64,000 nucleotides of DNA from Paenibacillus bouchesdurhonensis (GTDB taxonomy: Bacteria; Bacillota; Bacilli; Paenibacillales; Paenibacillaceae): assembly GCF_900155685.1 (NCBI RefSeq), contig NZ_LT732548.1, forward strand, positions 3,774,686 to 3,838,685, in the 5' to 3' direction. Below, piece by piece: positions 32,845 through 42,446 of the stretch (position 1 is its first letter; each line of letters starts with the position of its first letter). The notes under the pieces were generated by a model, which saw nothing but the letters and a program-made list of their open reading frames with translations, was not told the origin of the DNA and ran no database searches. The position numbers and the translations under genes were made by a program.

Positions 32845-34548
32845 ATGAAAAATTACGAAAAGTACACAAGAGGTTATTTTATGCCTCCGCAAACTAGTCT
32901 GAAATGGACGCAGAAAGAGTACATCACCGAAGCCCCTACTTGGTGCAGTGTCGATCTTCGCGATGGGAACCAAGCGCTGGTCGTCCCGATGAATTTGGAG
33001 GAGAAGCTGGAATTTTTCCAAGTACTCGTCAAGCTGGGCTTTAAGGAAATCGAGGTTGGATTCCCGGCTGCTTCCGAGACAGAATATACTTTCCTGCGTA
33101 CCCTCATCGAACAAAATCTTATTCCCGATGACGTGACGATCCAAGTGCTTACCCAGTCTAGGGAGCATATTATTCAAAAGACGTTTGAGTCGCTTAAAGG
33201 AGCGAAGCAGGCGGTAGTCCATCTCTACAACTCTACCTCCGTCGCTCAGCGCGAACAGGTATTCCGGAAGTCCAAGCAAGAAATTATCGATATCGCGGTA
33301 ACCGGAGCCGGGCTTCTGAAAAAATACGCAGCGGAAACCGAGGGCAACTTCAAATTCCAATACTCGCCGGAAAGCTTCACGGGCACCGAGATTGATTTCG
33401 CGCTTGAAATTTGTAATGCTGTGCTCGATGTATGGCAGCCAACCGCAGATAATAAGGTCATTATTAACCTGCCGGCTACAGTCTCCATGTCGATGTCGCA
33501 CGTCTACGCCAGCCAAATCGAATATATGAGCGATCATATGAAATACCGGGACAATGTCATCCTGTCCCTGCATCCTCATAATGACCGGGGAACCGGAATT
33601 GCCGATACGGAGCTCGCCCTGCTTGCCGGCGGCCAGCGCGTCGAAGGCACGCTGTTCGGCAACGGGGAGCGCACGGGGAATGTCGACATTGTTACCCTAG
33701 CCTTGAACATGTACTCCCACGGGGTCGACCCGAAGCTGAATTTCGAGAACATCCTGGAAATCATCGAAGTTTATGAGCGCATGACCAAAATGAAAGTGAA
33801 CGAAAGACAGCCTTATGCAGGCAAGCTTGTATTCGCCGCTTTCTCCGGCTCCCATCAGGACGCGATTGCCAAAGGCATGAAATGGCGCGAAGAACATGAC
33901 TGCGAGCATTGGACGGTTCCTTATCTGCCGATCGACCCGAAGGATATCGGGCGCGAATACGAAGGCGACGTTATCCGCATCAACAGCCAATCCGGCAAAG
34001 GCGGCATCGGCTACCTGCTCGAGCAACATTACGGCCTCGATCTCCCGCCAAAAATGCGCGAGGATTTCGGCTACCGGGTAAAGAATGTTTCCGACCGCCT
34101 GCATAAAGAACTGGTAGCGAACGAAATTTACGATATTTTCAAAGATGTCTATGTCAATATCAAGTCTCCTGTGGAGTTTCTGAAATACCACTTCAACCAT
34201 CACGATGATTACGAGACGACGATTACTGTGAAGGAAAACGAAGAAGTTCAGGAGCTCAACGGCGTCGGAAACGGACGGCTTGACGCGATTAGCAACGCCC
34301 TGCAATCGAAGCTTGACATCAGCTACAGCAACCTGATTTACAAAGAGCATGCACTAGAAGTAGGCTCCGGCTCCCAAGCGGTCTCCTACGTCGGCATTAC
34401 GGCGCCAGATGGCAAACTTCATTGGGGCTGCGGCATCGATGTGGATATCATGACCTCTTCGGTCAAAGCGTTGTTCAGTGCAGTGAACAATATGATTCGA
34501 GTGCAAAGCGAGCAGGCGGACGTACAAGAAGCGGTCGTCAAAAAATAA
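32845..34548 (+). CDS. leuA: 2-isopropylmalate synthase
   Basis: Catalyses the first committed step of leucine synthesis: 2-ketoisovalerate plus acetyl-CoA to 2-isopropylmalate. The 567-residue protein is of the long type, with the catalytic TIM barrel (CSVDLRDGNQAL near the N-terminus; metal-binding HPHNDRGTG; GTLFGNGERTGNVD) and a C-terminal regulatory domain (from about residue 430). I chose ATG 32845 behind AAAGGTGG; the upstream GTG lies within the RBS. It is preceded by a leucine T-box, which agrees with the function, and followed by a strong terminator, so it is monocistronic. Confidence 0.93.
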   Translation: MKNYEKYTRGYFMPPQTSLKWTQKEYITEAPTWCSVDLRDGNQALVVPMNLEEKLEFFQVLVKLGFKEIEVGFPAASETEYTFLRTLIEQNLIPDDVTIQVLTQSREHIIQKTFESLKGAKQAVVHLYNSTSVAQREQVFRKSKQEIIDIAVTGAGLLKKYAAETEGNFKFQYSPESFTGTEIDFALEICNAVLDVWQPTADNKVIINLPATVSMSMSHVYASQIEYMSDHMKYRDNVILSLHPHNDRGTGIADTELALLAGGQRVEGTLFGNGERTGNVDIVTLALNMYSHGVDPKLNFENILEIIEVYERMTKMKVNERQPYAGKLVFAAFSGSHQDAIAKGMKWREEHDCEHWTVPYLPIDPKDIGREYEGDVIRINSQSGKGGIGYLLEQHYGLDLPPKMREDFGYRVKNVSDRLHKELVANEIYDIFKDVYVNIKSPVEFLKYHFNHHDDYETTITVKENEEVQELNGVGNGRLDAISNALQSKLDISYSNLIYKEHALEVGSGSQAVSYVGITAPDGKLHWGCGIDVDIMTSSVKALFSAVNNMIRVQSEQADVQEAVVKK

Positions 34549-34595
34549 AACAGCTCGACTTCGCGGACTTGCCCGAGTGTATACGTTTTTACAAC

Positions 34596-34636
34596 AACAA
34601 CCATGTCCCTTGCCGGGACATGGTTGTTTTGTTTTG
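34596..34636 (+). terminator. Terminator of leuA
   Basis: AACAACCATGTCCC pairs with GGGACATGGTTGTT, followed by TTGTTTTG. Confidence 0.9.
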
Positions 34637-34662
34637 CTATAGACCTGCATATAACACGCTGC

Positions 34663-37600
34663 CTAAATCATCAGAATTTCGCGGATCTCCTCTTCCGTCA
34701 ATGAGGACAGCGCCTCCTGCCCCGGCTGTATAACTTCATCGATCAAATTTTTCTTCTTCTGCTGAAGCTCGTACATTTTGTCTTCGACGGTTCCTTGCGT
34801 CACTAAACGAATGACGTGGACTACGTTCTTCTGCCCCATTCGGTGCGCGCGGTCTGCAGCTTGTTCTTCTACGGCAGGATTCCACCACAGATCATACAAT
34901 ATAACTGTATCGGCTCCGGTAAGGTTGAGCCCTGTTCCGCCCGCCTTGAGCGAAATCAGGAACACATCCTTCTCTCCGTTGTTGAAGCGATCGCAGAGCT
35001 CCACCCGCTCCGCAGCCGGAGTCTTGCCATCCAGATAATAGAAAGGAATGCCCTCGTACCCCAGCTCCCGACCGATAATCCCCAGCATTTCCGTGAACTG
35101 CGAAAAGATCAGCATACGTTTCCCCGCACTTTGGCACTCCTCTACAATTTCAAGCAGCTGCTCGAATTTAGCTGAGCTCCCGTTATAGTCATCCACGAAA
35201 AGTGCCGGATGGCAGCATAGCTGGCGCAGTCTTGTAAGACCCGCTAATATTTTTATGCGATTCCGCTTAAATTCATCCTGATCCAGATGCTTCAGCGTCT
35301 CTTGTTGCAGTTTGGCCAAATAAGCCAGATACAGCTTCTTCTGTTCGGGAAGCAGCTCGGAAGCTTGCAGTGTCTCGATTTTCTCCGGCAGTTCCTTGAG
35401 TACATCGGTTTTCAATCGGCGAAGCAAAAAGGGACGTATCCTTTTGGCAATCGTCTCTCGCGACAATTCATTAAACTCCTTTTTACCCGAGAACAGCTCC
35501 GGAAATACCGCCTCAAAAATCGACCACAACTCCTCCAGGGAGTTCTCAATCGGAGTACCTGTTAGCGCGAACCGATATTTTGCGTAAATGGCCTTTACCG
35601 CCTGCGCAGTTTGGGTCGTGTGATTTTTGAAGGCTTGCGCTTCATCCAGGATGAGCGTATGAAATGACCGTCCCTCGTACAAGTCGATATCCCGCCTCAA
35701 TAGCGGATAAGATGTAATGATGACATCGATGTCCGATGGATTTCTCATCGTTCGTCCCCGCTCGGTACGGCTGCCGTCGACAATAACGGCTTTAATGTCA
35801 GGAGCGAATTTTTTCAGTTCATTCCTCCAGTTATACACAAGCGAAGCTGGTGCGACAATCAGCGCCGGCAGATCCTGTTGCCGAATTTCCGGAAGCACAG
35901 ATACGATAAAAGCGATGCTTTGCAGCGTTTTGCCAAGTCCCATATCATCAGCCAAAATTCCGCCGAATCGATAATGAGCGAGCGTCTTCATCCATTGGTA
36001 ACCATATTTCTGATAATCTCGCAGCACGCTGTCAAGCTGCTCCGGGATAGGAAAATCCAAATGATCCGGGCTACGCATATTATCCAGCAGACGACGTAAT
36101 GATTTGCCTAGCTTGACGTTATTCGCCACACCGGAATAGTTCATGAAGTGCATTCCGCGCACGGCAGGCAATCTGGCCTCCGCCCCCTTCAAATCAGCTT
36201 TGCGGACACCCATTTCATTCATTAATGTAATAATTTCCTGGAATTCGCTGCTCTCCAACGGCATTAATGCCCCATTTGGCATTCGGTAATACTTTCGCTT
36301 CTCCTCAAGCGAGCTGAGCACGTTCTTGATTTCCGCTTCCGGGATCCCCTGCATCTCGAACTTAAATTCCAGCCAATCGGTTCGCTCATCTACATCGATG
36401 CGGATTTGTGGCGGAGCATGCTCCGTATACAATCTCACTTTGACCGCAGAGGTTGCATAGACGTCAAGAAGCTTCTCCAGCTCCGGAAGGACTCGATATA
36501 GAAATTCATATTCGTCGTCCTCGTCATCCAGAAAAAAACCGCTCTCCGTTTGCGCGAACAGGCCTCCCTCCATCAGGCTAATAATTTGGCCTTCTTTATC
36601 TCCATCACGCATAAGTATGCGGCTCTCGCCGCGCCTTTCATCGTGGGAGGCTAACGGGTTAAAAACGATGTCTCCATACTGGTACTCAAGCCCTGCCAGG
36701 AGCCGATCCCTTACGCGATCCAAATATAGCCTGGCGATCAATGGGGCATGGACGATTTGCTCCGAAATCGATGGGCTCATTCGAACGGTTCCTAATTTCT
36801 TGAGACCGGGGACTACCTTTTCTAAGAAAGGCTCCATCTGCTCAGCCGAAATGTAAATCTCGTCGTTTTGCGAGAAATACAGCATATGCTTTAACTCCGA
36901 TAATCGGCTGCACTGCTGAGTCGGCAGCGGAATCAGCTTTTGACCGGACAGCACAAGCCCGTATGCCTCCAAGACGATAAGCTCATCAAGCCCATCGATT
37001 CGAAGCTGGTATCCCTCAGGCTCATGCTCATCAAATTCAAAATGAAGCGGAATCGGCTCTGCGGAAATTTCAAAGACGTGAGTCCGTTGATGCTCCCGCA
37101 TAATTTGTACCGCGGAGTTTCCTGCCAACAAGGGCTGAAGCGCATCCCACGCAAAGGGCGGAACCAGCAGCATCCGGTCATCATTAATCAGCTTGTCATA
37201 TGCCGAATATGCCGTAAGCTTCGAACTCGTTTCCTGATACATGCGTTCGTTACGATATATATGGAGCAGTTGCCTAATGACGATGTCGTCTTCAGGACGG
37301 AAATAATGAAGTTCCGGAACATAAGTAAAATGCTTGGTGAACTCGTAAGGCTCCCCTCGCTCAACACAATCCAGGAATTCGCGAATTTTTTGCACGATAT
37401 ATAATCGCTTTGTTCCCACCTTAAGCTCCACACCAAATAAATGTTTTTGAGCTCGGTAAGGATGCAGCTTGCAAATAATTTCTACCTGCAGCGGCGTTTT
37501 CGTATCCGCAAGATGCTTCGTAATGCTAAACCGCCCTTGCTGTTTATTATCAAAAATTTTTAGAATCCCTTTCGTGACCCCTGCATCACGCGCAGCCATC

Positions 37601-38109
37601 GTATCACGTCTAAATCCCTGCATTCCGTATAAACCACCTGATGAGCCGGCCTTCCTCTTGGATTTTGCTGCGATGTTGTCCATATTCATTGAAGCACCCG
37701 AACTATCTAGCGTGCTCATGTTATTTCTAGCATGCATCGTGTTTCTTGCCCGCAACACCCCCGTCTCGTCCAAGCTCGGGGTCGAGCTATGGGTTCGGAC
37801 AGGCGAATCCCCGCCGTGCTTTAAATCGTGAATATGAATTAATACAGCAGCAATATGCTTGCAGTAGTTATCGTAACTCCTGTATGCGGAACAACTGCAG
37901 TTCGCCTCCACATCCCCATCGCTATCGATTTTTACATGAACACTGTAATTCTTGGTGCCCCGAACCATTGCTGCATACTCCAAAGCTTCTGGATCGGAAT
38001 CAGGATCATTCAACTGCACTCGTCCATTATGATAATAGGCATCCCCCTGCGTATAGCTAATCTCGCCGCACAGCAATTTGATGACCCTCGTCGTCAACTG
38101 AAAGCTCAT
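34663..38109 (-). CDS. SNF2-family helicase with SWIM zinc finger
   Basis: The 1148-residue protein has an N-terminal SWIM zinc finger (CSCSAYRSYDNYCKH, about residues 70-85), a bacterial SNF2-associated middle region, and a C-terminal SF2 ATPase. Visible motifs are I (DDMGLGKT), II (DEAQ), III (LTGTPIENSLEELW) and V/VI (KAGGTGLNLTGAD, DRAHRMGQ). Such proteins use ATP to remodel protein-DNA complexes; in bacteria, roles in transcription or DNA repair are reported for relatives. Transcribed alone and convergent with leuA. Length and motif order are complete, so it appears functional. Confidence 0.92.
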   Translation of the reverse strand: MSFQLTTRVIKLLCGEISYTQGDAYYHNGRVQLNDPDSDPEALEYAAMVRGTKNYSVHVKIDSDGDVEANCSCSAYRSYDNYCKHIAAVLIHIHDLKHGGDSPVRTHSSTPSLDETGVLRARNTMHARNNMSTLDSSGASMNMDNIAAKSKRKAGSSGGLYGMQGFRRDTMAARDAGVTKGILKIFDNKQQGRFSITKHLADTKTPLQVEIICKLHPYRAQKHLFGVELKVGTKRLYIVQKIREFLDCVERGEPYEFTKHFTYVPELHYFRPEDDIVIRQLLHIYRNERMYQETSSKLTAYSAYDKLINDDRMLLVPPFAWDALQPLLAGNSAVQIMREHQRTHVFEISAEPIPLHFEFDEHEPEGYQLRIDGLDELIVLEAYGLVLSGQKLIPLPTQQCSRLSELKHMLYFSQNDEIYISAEQMEPFLEKVVPGLKKLGTVRMSPSISEQIVHAPLIARLYLDRVRDRLLAGLEYQYGDIVFNPLASHDERRGESRILMRDGDKEGQIISLMEGGLFAQTESGFFLDDEDDEYEFLYRVLPELEKLLDVYATSAVKVRLYTEHAPPQIRIDVDERTDWLEFKFEMQGIPEAEIKNVLSSLEEKRKYYRMPNGALMPLESSEFQEIITLMNEMGVRKADLKGAEARLPAVRGMHFMNYSGVANNVKLGKSLRRLLDNMRSPDHLDFPIPEQLDSVLRDYQKYGYQWMKTLAHYRFGGILADDMGLGKTLQSIAFIVSVLPEIRQQDLPALIVAPASLVYNWRNELKKFAPDIKAVIVDGSRTERGRTMRNPSDIDVIITSYPLLRRDIDLYEGRSFHTLILDEAQAFKNHTTQTAQAVKAIYAKYRFALTGTPIENSLEELWSIFEAVFPELFSGKKEFNELSRETIAKRIRPFLLRRLKTDVLKELPEKIETLQASELLPEQKKLYLAYLAKLQQETLKHLDQDEFKRNRIKILAGLTRLRQLCCHPALFVDDYNGSSAKFEQLLEIVEECQSAGKRMLIFSQFTEMLGIIGRELGYEGIPFYYLDGKTPAAERVELCDRFNNGEKDVFLISLKAGGTGLNLTGADTVILYDLWWNPAVEEQAADRAHRMGQKNVVHVIRLVTQGTVEDKMYELQQKKKNLIDEVIQPGQEALSSLTEEEIREILMI

Positions 38110-38336
38110 TCCTCTGTCCCTTCCCTCGAAAATAAAAAGTCATTCCCAAAAATTCCGAACAATCACAAATATCTAGCTAATATGATAACAGAGTAAGAAG
38201 GCTTTAATCAAAATAAAAGACTGGATCAGCCTTTGGAGTTAGTCGTCATAAGAGCAGGGAAACATGTGCAATGCCCATGCCTTGAAGGAAAACAACTGCA
38301 TACTATGAATGAACAAGATTTAAAGCAGGTGATAAT

Positions 38337-38501
38337 TTGGCGAGAAATAAAAAGTCGCAGCGACAAGATATTGAATTAGCAGATCTTACTGCCGATGATT
38401 TGGCACTCATCGCCTCTGGGCTGAACGTGTTAAGCAATCTATTCACCATTTGGTCACTGCTGAAGGTTCGGGAAGAAGCTGAAAATTTACCAAACGATTA
38501 A
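38337..38501 (+). CDS. Small hypothetical protein (54 residues)
   Basis: This frame starts at TTG 38337 behind AGCAGGTGAT and encodes a basic N-terminus (ARNKKSQRQDIE), an acidic linker (LADLTADDL) and an amphipathic or hydrophobic helix (ALIASGLNVLSNLFTIWSLL). The composition is that of a real small protein. I do not recognise its family; the pattern resembles small regulatory or sporulation-associated proteins. An imperfect hairpin (AAAGGCGC/GCGCCTTT, 38502-38535) follows the stop codon. An overlapping 24-codon frame starting at ATG 38309 is less likely. Confidence 0.6.
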   Translation: MARNKKSQRQDIELADLTADDLALIASGLNVLSNLFTIWSLLKVREEAENLPND

Positions 38502-38552
38502 AAAGGCGCTGGAGTAAAAATTACCCCGCGCCTTTAGCTTGCCCAAATAAAA

Positions 38553-38570
38553 AACAACCCCGCTCAGGGG
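38553..38570 (-). terminator. Short terminator after the DedA gene
   Basis: Minus-strand RNA reads CCCCTGAGCGGGG followed by TTGTTTTTTATT, downstream of the DedA stop codon. Confidence 0.55.
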
Positions 38571-38628
38571 AATGGCTTACCCTGCCCCTTGTAAGCTCAC
38601 TTCTCCCCCATCTATGATGTCCAGTGTA

Positions 38629-39261
38629 TTATCCAAGTTCTTTCTCCCGCTTCGTTTCCTTCAAGCGCAGCCTCCGCCATTTCCAGATAAACCAGAAAAC
38701 CAGCAGCGCTCCGATTCCTGTACATATGTATTTCAAGTAATTTTCCACTAGCGCAAATATATGTTGCCACTGCTCGCCGAACACATAGCCGATGCTAACA
38801 AACACAAACACCCAAATCGCAGCCCCCGTATAAGCATAAATCGCGAATGTACGGAAGGGGACGCGAATAATTCCTACGAAATAACCAAAAAATTGCCGGA
38901 CTCCCGGTACAAAAAAACTAATCAACAGCATATTATTTCCGTATTTATCATAGGTGCGTCTCGTTTTCTCAATTTGGGAGGGCTTAATAAATATCCATTT
39001 CCCATACCGTTCCACAAGCGGTGCCCCTACCTTATACCCGATGAAATACGTAACTGTCACCCCGATAGCCGATCCTGCAAAAGCTACCGCCATCGCCGGA
39101 ATCCAGTCAAGTACGCCTTTATAGGCTAAATAACCGGTAAACGTAAGCGTCGTCTGCCCAGGAGGCAGCGGCAGGGCTATAAAATCTATAGGAAGTCCAA
39201 TTAGCAATACCAAGTATCCGTACTGTTTGAACATCAGCTCAATCCACTCTAACACATTCAT
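38629..39261 (-). CDS. DedA-family membrane protein
   Basis: The 210-residue protein has about five transmembrane segments and typical DedA motifs: PLPPGQTTLTFTGYLA near the N-terminus, GSAIGVTVTYFIGYKVG, and FFVPGVRQFFGYFVGI with the conserved Arg. DedA proteins act in membrane homeostasis; some are undecaprenyl-phosphate or phospholipid flippases. I chose ATG 39261 behind AAGGAG; the upstream TTG has no RBS. Transcribed alone. Confidence 0.9.
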   Translation of the reverse strand: MNVLEWIELMFKQYGYLVLLIGLPIDFIALPLPPGQTTLTFTGYLAYKGVLDWIPAMAVAFAGSAIGVTVTYFIGYKVGAPLVERYGKWIFIKPSQIEKTRRTYDKYGNNMLLISFFVPGVRQFFGYFVGIIRVPFRTFAIYAYTGAAIWVFVFVSIGYVFGEQWQHIFALVENYLKYICTGIGALLVFWFIWKWRRLRLKETKREKELG

Positions 39262-39470
39262 TAGAAATCTCCTTATTTCGACCAATACCTCGCATGAAAG
39301 CGATTGTTACTTACGAAAATCATGCTAACTAAGATGTATGTTACCAAAACGATTGTCAGAGAGACAATCCTTTAAATGGGATTCGAGCAAAATATCAGAC
39401 ACCACTTTCTAGGCTATAGCATAGGATGTCATCATCGAATCACACTGCATAATTAGTGGAGGTTAAATGT

Positions 39471-39950
39471 ATGACAACATCAAACGAAAGAAATCAGCAG
39501 GTAGTCTATCAAGCCAATCCGAATGCCGTCCAAACGATGAAAAATATGAAGGAACAGCTGCATAAGGTCGGCAAACAATACGCGAATCGTCCAGTACGCG
39601 TTCAAACGGTAGACGGAGTCACTTACGAAGGCGTGTTATCACATACGGACGCCAGCTTGCTATTCCTTGTCATCCCCGGTCAGCAGACCGGCCCAGATCC
39701 GCAATACGGACACCATGATCACTACGGACATCATGGACACTACGGACATTACGGCTACCCAGGACATCATGAGCACTATGGCCATTATGGACATCATGGC
39801 GGCTACCCGGGCTCTCCCATGCCCACCCCCTATGGCTCGCACGGAGGCGGCTATGCTGGGTATAACCGCGGGCTGTACGGATCCTATTACTACAACAATG
39901 TCATTCTCCCATTAGTGCTGTTTGAACTGCTCGTCATTAGCTTGCTCTAA
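39471..39950 (+). CDS. His/Gly/Tyr-rich protein with Sm-like N-terminal domain
   Basis: The 159-residue protein has a helical start (PNAVQTMKNMKEQL) and a segment RPVRVQTVDGVTYEGVLSH that looks like a small Sm/SH3-type beta barrel. Then comes a low-complexity region of HYGHHG-type repeats (about 78-125), and it ends in a hydrophobic helix (VILPLVLFELLVISLL). Histidine-rich repeats with a C-terminal hydrophobic tail are seen in spore-coat or surface proteins. A metal-binding or coat role is inference. ATG 39471 is placed eight bases after GGAGG. Confidence 0.65.
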   Translation: MTTSNERNQQVVYQANPNAVQTMKNMKEQLHKVGKQYANRPVRVQTVDGVTYEGVLSHTDASLLFLVIPGQQTGPDPQYGHHDHYGHHGHYGHYGYPGHHEHYGHYGHHGGYPGSPMPTPYGSHGGGYAGYNRGLYGSYYYNNVILPLVLFELLVISLL

Positions 39951-39981
39951 CCGCAAAATAAAACGATACACTTGCACCAAA

Positions 39982-40019
39982 AAGAACCGGACAGAGATAA
40001 GGCGGCCTGTCCGGTTCTT
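39982..40019. terminator. Terminator between His-rich and PadR genes
   Basis: AAGAACCGGACAG pairs with CTGTCCGGTTCTT. On the minus strand it is followed by TTTTTGG, so it mainly serves the PadR gene; a third CCGGTTCT copy follows on the plus strand. Confidence 0.75.
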
Positions 40020-40032
40020 GTCCGGTTCTCGG

Positions 40033-40569
40033 TCATGACGATAGCTCCGTTGCTTCTAGTCTGTCCAACAATTCATGAATAATAGACATCTCCTTCTCCA
40101 GCACCCCTTGCGTGTATAAATACAGCTCTGGAGAATACATCAGATATTTATTATCTCCCATAGATGTTGACAACTGCTCTAAACGCTTCATCTTCTCTAA
40201 TACATATTGCTCCCGGTAGTCTAACATTTCCCGTTTCGTCTCCGTACTCAGCAAGTCAAAGTAGGCCAGCCGAATCGACCATTCATCCTCCGAGGTGATC
40301 GTATCCATCGTAAAAGTGGACAGGCTTTCATAGAACAGCTCATGTCCGGCTTTCGTAATCGAATAGACATAACGATTGGGCTTTCCTTCTTGAAACTCCA
40401 TTTCTTTACTTACAATACCACGCGCCTCAAATTGTTTCAATTTAGGGTACAGCGCATTGTTATTAATAATCTTCCTATTTCCCATCACAAAGATAATGCT
40501 CTTCTTAATTTCGTAGCCGTGCTTTGGCCCTTGCATCAATTGGGATAGTATCAAAATTTCAATATCCAT
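40033..40569 (-). CDS. PadR-family transcriptional regulator
   Basis: The 178-residue protein has the PadR winged helix (ILSQLMQGPKHGYEIKK, LYPKLKQFEARGIVSKE, KPNRYVYSITKAG) and a C-terminal helical dimerisation domain, corresponding to the Vir-type PadR subgroup. It likely represses a target in response to a small molecule; no adjacent efflux or decarboxylase gene identifies it. ATG 40569 follows TTGGAGG at 5 bases. Confidence 0.88.
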   Translation of the reverse strand: MDIEILILSQLMQGPKHGYEIKKSIIFVMGNRKIINNNALYPKLKQFEARGIVSKEMEFQEGKPNRYVYSITKAGHELFYESLSTFTMDTITSEDEWSIRLAYFDLLSTETKREMLDYREQYVLEKMKRLEQLSTSMGDNKYLMYSPELYLYTQGVLEKEMSIIHELLDRLEATELSS

Positions 40570-40741
40570 GTTATCCTCCAAATCACACAATCACTGGACT
40601 CTCTGCTAAAATTACTCCTCTAATTATTGTACTCCAACCATAGGCGATGCGCCAAATTCGATACGATACGAGTCATCAATCACTGATAAAGGAAAGCATA
40701 AGCTGAATCAATTATAATCATTAGTTCCAAAAAAACAGTAG

Positions 40742-40773
40742 AGGCAGGCGGGGATATTCAATCCCGCCTGCCT
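40742..40773 (-). terminator. Terminator of the pst operon
   Basis: AGGCAGGCGGG and CCCGCCTGCCT form the stem. The U-run starts about 6 bases after the stem on the minus strand. Confidence 0.6.
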
Positions 40774-40787
40774 TTACGTATATGTGC

Positions 40788-41546
40788 TTATCCGAATCGT
40801 CCGGAAATATAATCATCCGTGCGTTTTTCTTTTGGATTCGTAAATATTTTATCCGTGTCATCAAACTCGACAACCTCTCCCATTAGGAAGAATGCCGTCT
40901 TCTCAGATATGCGCGCCGCTTGATGCATGTTATGGGTTACGATAATAATGCAGTACTCTTTCTTCAAATCGGCGATCAGTTCCTCGATTTTGGAGGTAGA
41001 TACAGGATCAAGCGCGGAAGCGGGTTCATCCATCAGAATAATACTGGGACTTACTGCGATCGACCTGGCGATGCAGAGACGCTGCTGTTGGCCCCCTGAC
41101 AGTGATAAGGCTGAGCGATGCAGCCTGTCCTTCGTCTCGTTCCACAAAGCAGCCTTCGTTAAAGATTCCTCGACGATTTGATCCAGCTTCTTCTTATCCT
41201 TGATTCCATGATAGCGAGGGCCAAAGGCTATATTTTCATAAATCGATTTGTGAAAAGGGTTCGGTCTTTGCCAGACCATGCCGATCTTTTGGCGAAGCAG
41301 AACTACGTCGGTCTTGGGATCGTTAATATTCTCGTTACCGATCCATATTTCACCGGTAATTTTTGCACCGCTGATGAGATCGTTCATCCGATTCAGACTG
41401 CGAAGAAAGGTCGATTTCCCGCAGCCGGACGGACCGATCAGCGCCGTTACCTGCTTGGATTCAAAATCAAGTGATACATCCTTAACCGCCTGCTTCTCAC
41501 CATAGTACACACTCAAATCTTTAACGGAAAGTTCGATATTGCTCAT
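40788..41546 (-). CDS. pstB: Phosphate ABC transporter ATPase PstB (first copy)
   Basis: The 252-residue ATPase energises high-affinity phosphate uptake with PstA and PstC. Walker A GPSGCGKST, signature LSGGQQQRLCIARSIA and Walker B SIILMDEPASALDP are intact; the sequence ends in the PstB-typical DDYISGRFG. It lies 12 bases after pstA in the order pstS-pstC-pstA-pstB. A second pstB is encoded at 51917-52672. Confidence 0.95.
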   Translation of the reverse strand: MSNIELSVKDLSVYYGEKQAVKDVSLDFESKQVTALIGPSGCGKSTFLRSLNRMNDLISGAKITGEIWIGNENINDPKTDVVLLRQKIGMVWQRPNPFHKSIYENIAFGPRYHGIKDKKKLDQIVEESLTKAALWNETKDRLHRSALSLSGGQQQRLCIARSIAVSPSIILMDEPASALDPVSTSKIEELIADLKKEYCIIIVTHNMHQAARISEKTAFFLMGEVVEFDDTDKIFTNPKEKRTDDYISGRFG

Positions 41547-41558
41547 AGAGGCTCCTCC

Positions 41559-42446
41559 CTATTTCGTTGCTGTAAATTTCTTATGCATGACACGCCCCAG
41601 CCAGCGGGCCAATAGATTAAACGCCAGCACGGTGAGTATAAGTACGGCTGAAGCCCCTGCAGCAATTTCCGGAGCATCAGGAGCCAATCCTTCCGAATTG
41701 ATCTTCCAGATATGAACGGCCAGCGTCTCGGCAGGACGGAACGGATTCAACGGCGACATCGGACTGAAAGGATTCCAATCGGTGAAGTCGAGTCTCGGGC
41801 TGCTCATTCCCGCCGTGAACAACAGGGCAGCCGCCTCCCCAAACACGCGGCCCGCAGCGAGAATCGTCCCTGTCAAAATAATCGGCATAGCGATCGGCAG
41901 CATAATTGAGCGGATCGTTTTCCACTTTGACAGGCCAAGGGCAAGACTCGCTTCCTTCTGAGCAACAGGCACGCTGTTCATCCCTTGTTCAGTAATCCGC
42001 ACCATCAGCGGCAAGTTAAACACGGTCAACGCTAGTGCACCCGAGAATAGCGAGAAGCCGAATCCAAATATGTTGACGATAACAAGCAATCCGAACAAAC
42101 CGACAACGATCGAAGGGAAGGAAGACAACACTTCCACAATCAGGCGGATAAAGTCCGTTACTTTGCCTGGCTTGGCGTATTCGCTCATGTAAATACCTGC
42201 ACCAAGTCCTAAAGGAATCGTAATTAGCAAGGTTAAGACGAGCAGAAACAAGGAATTAAATAGCTGAGGCCCAATTCCGCCGCCCTCTTTAATCGTCTCC
42301 GGTGGAGAAGTCAGGAAATCAAAGCTAATATGCCCCAGCCCCCGCACAAGGATAAACCCAAGCAGTCCGGCTAGAATGAGCACGATGAATCCGGCCAAGG
42401 TTATAATTACGGCCGTAGCAATTTTATCAGCTGTTTTTGCACTCAT
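41559..42446 (-). CDS. pstA: Phosphate ABC transporter permease PstA
   Basis: The 295-residue inner-membrane permease has about six transmembrane segments and the PstA motif LAGRVFGEAAALLFTAG. With PstC it forms the phosphate channel. The start codon overlaps the pstC stop (ATGA), with RBS AGGAGGG inside pstC. Confidence 0.94.
   Translation of the reverse strand: MSAKTADKIATAVIITLAGFIVLILAGLLGFILVRGLGHISFDFLTSPPETIKEGGGIGPQLFNSLFLLVLTLLITIPLGLGAGIYMSEYAKPGKVTDFIRLIVEVLSSFPSIVVGLFGLLVIVNIFGFGFSLFSGALALTVFNLPLMVRITEQGMNSVPVAQKEASLALGLSKWKTIRSIMLPIAMPIILTGTILAAGRVFGEAAALLFTAGMSSPRLDFTDWNPFSPMSPLNPFRPAETLAVHIWKINSEGLAPDAPEIAAGASAVLILTVLAFNLLARWLGRVMHKKFTATK

Noticed and set aside
33697..34350. 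217-codon minus-strand frame inside leuA
   Set aside because: Antisense shadow of a GC-biased coding region; leuA is certain on the plus strand.
39700..39830. Repetitive DNA resembling a direct-repeat array
   Set aside because: It encodes the HYGHHG repeats in frame; there are no unique spacers, so it is not a CRISPR array.
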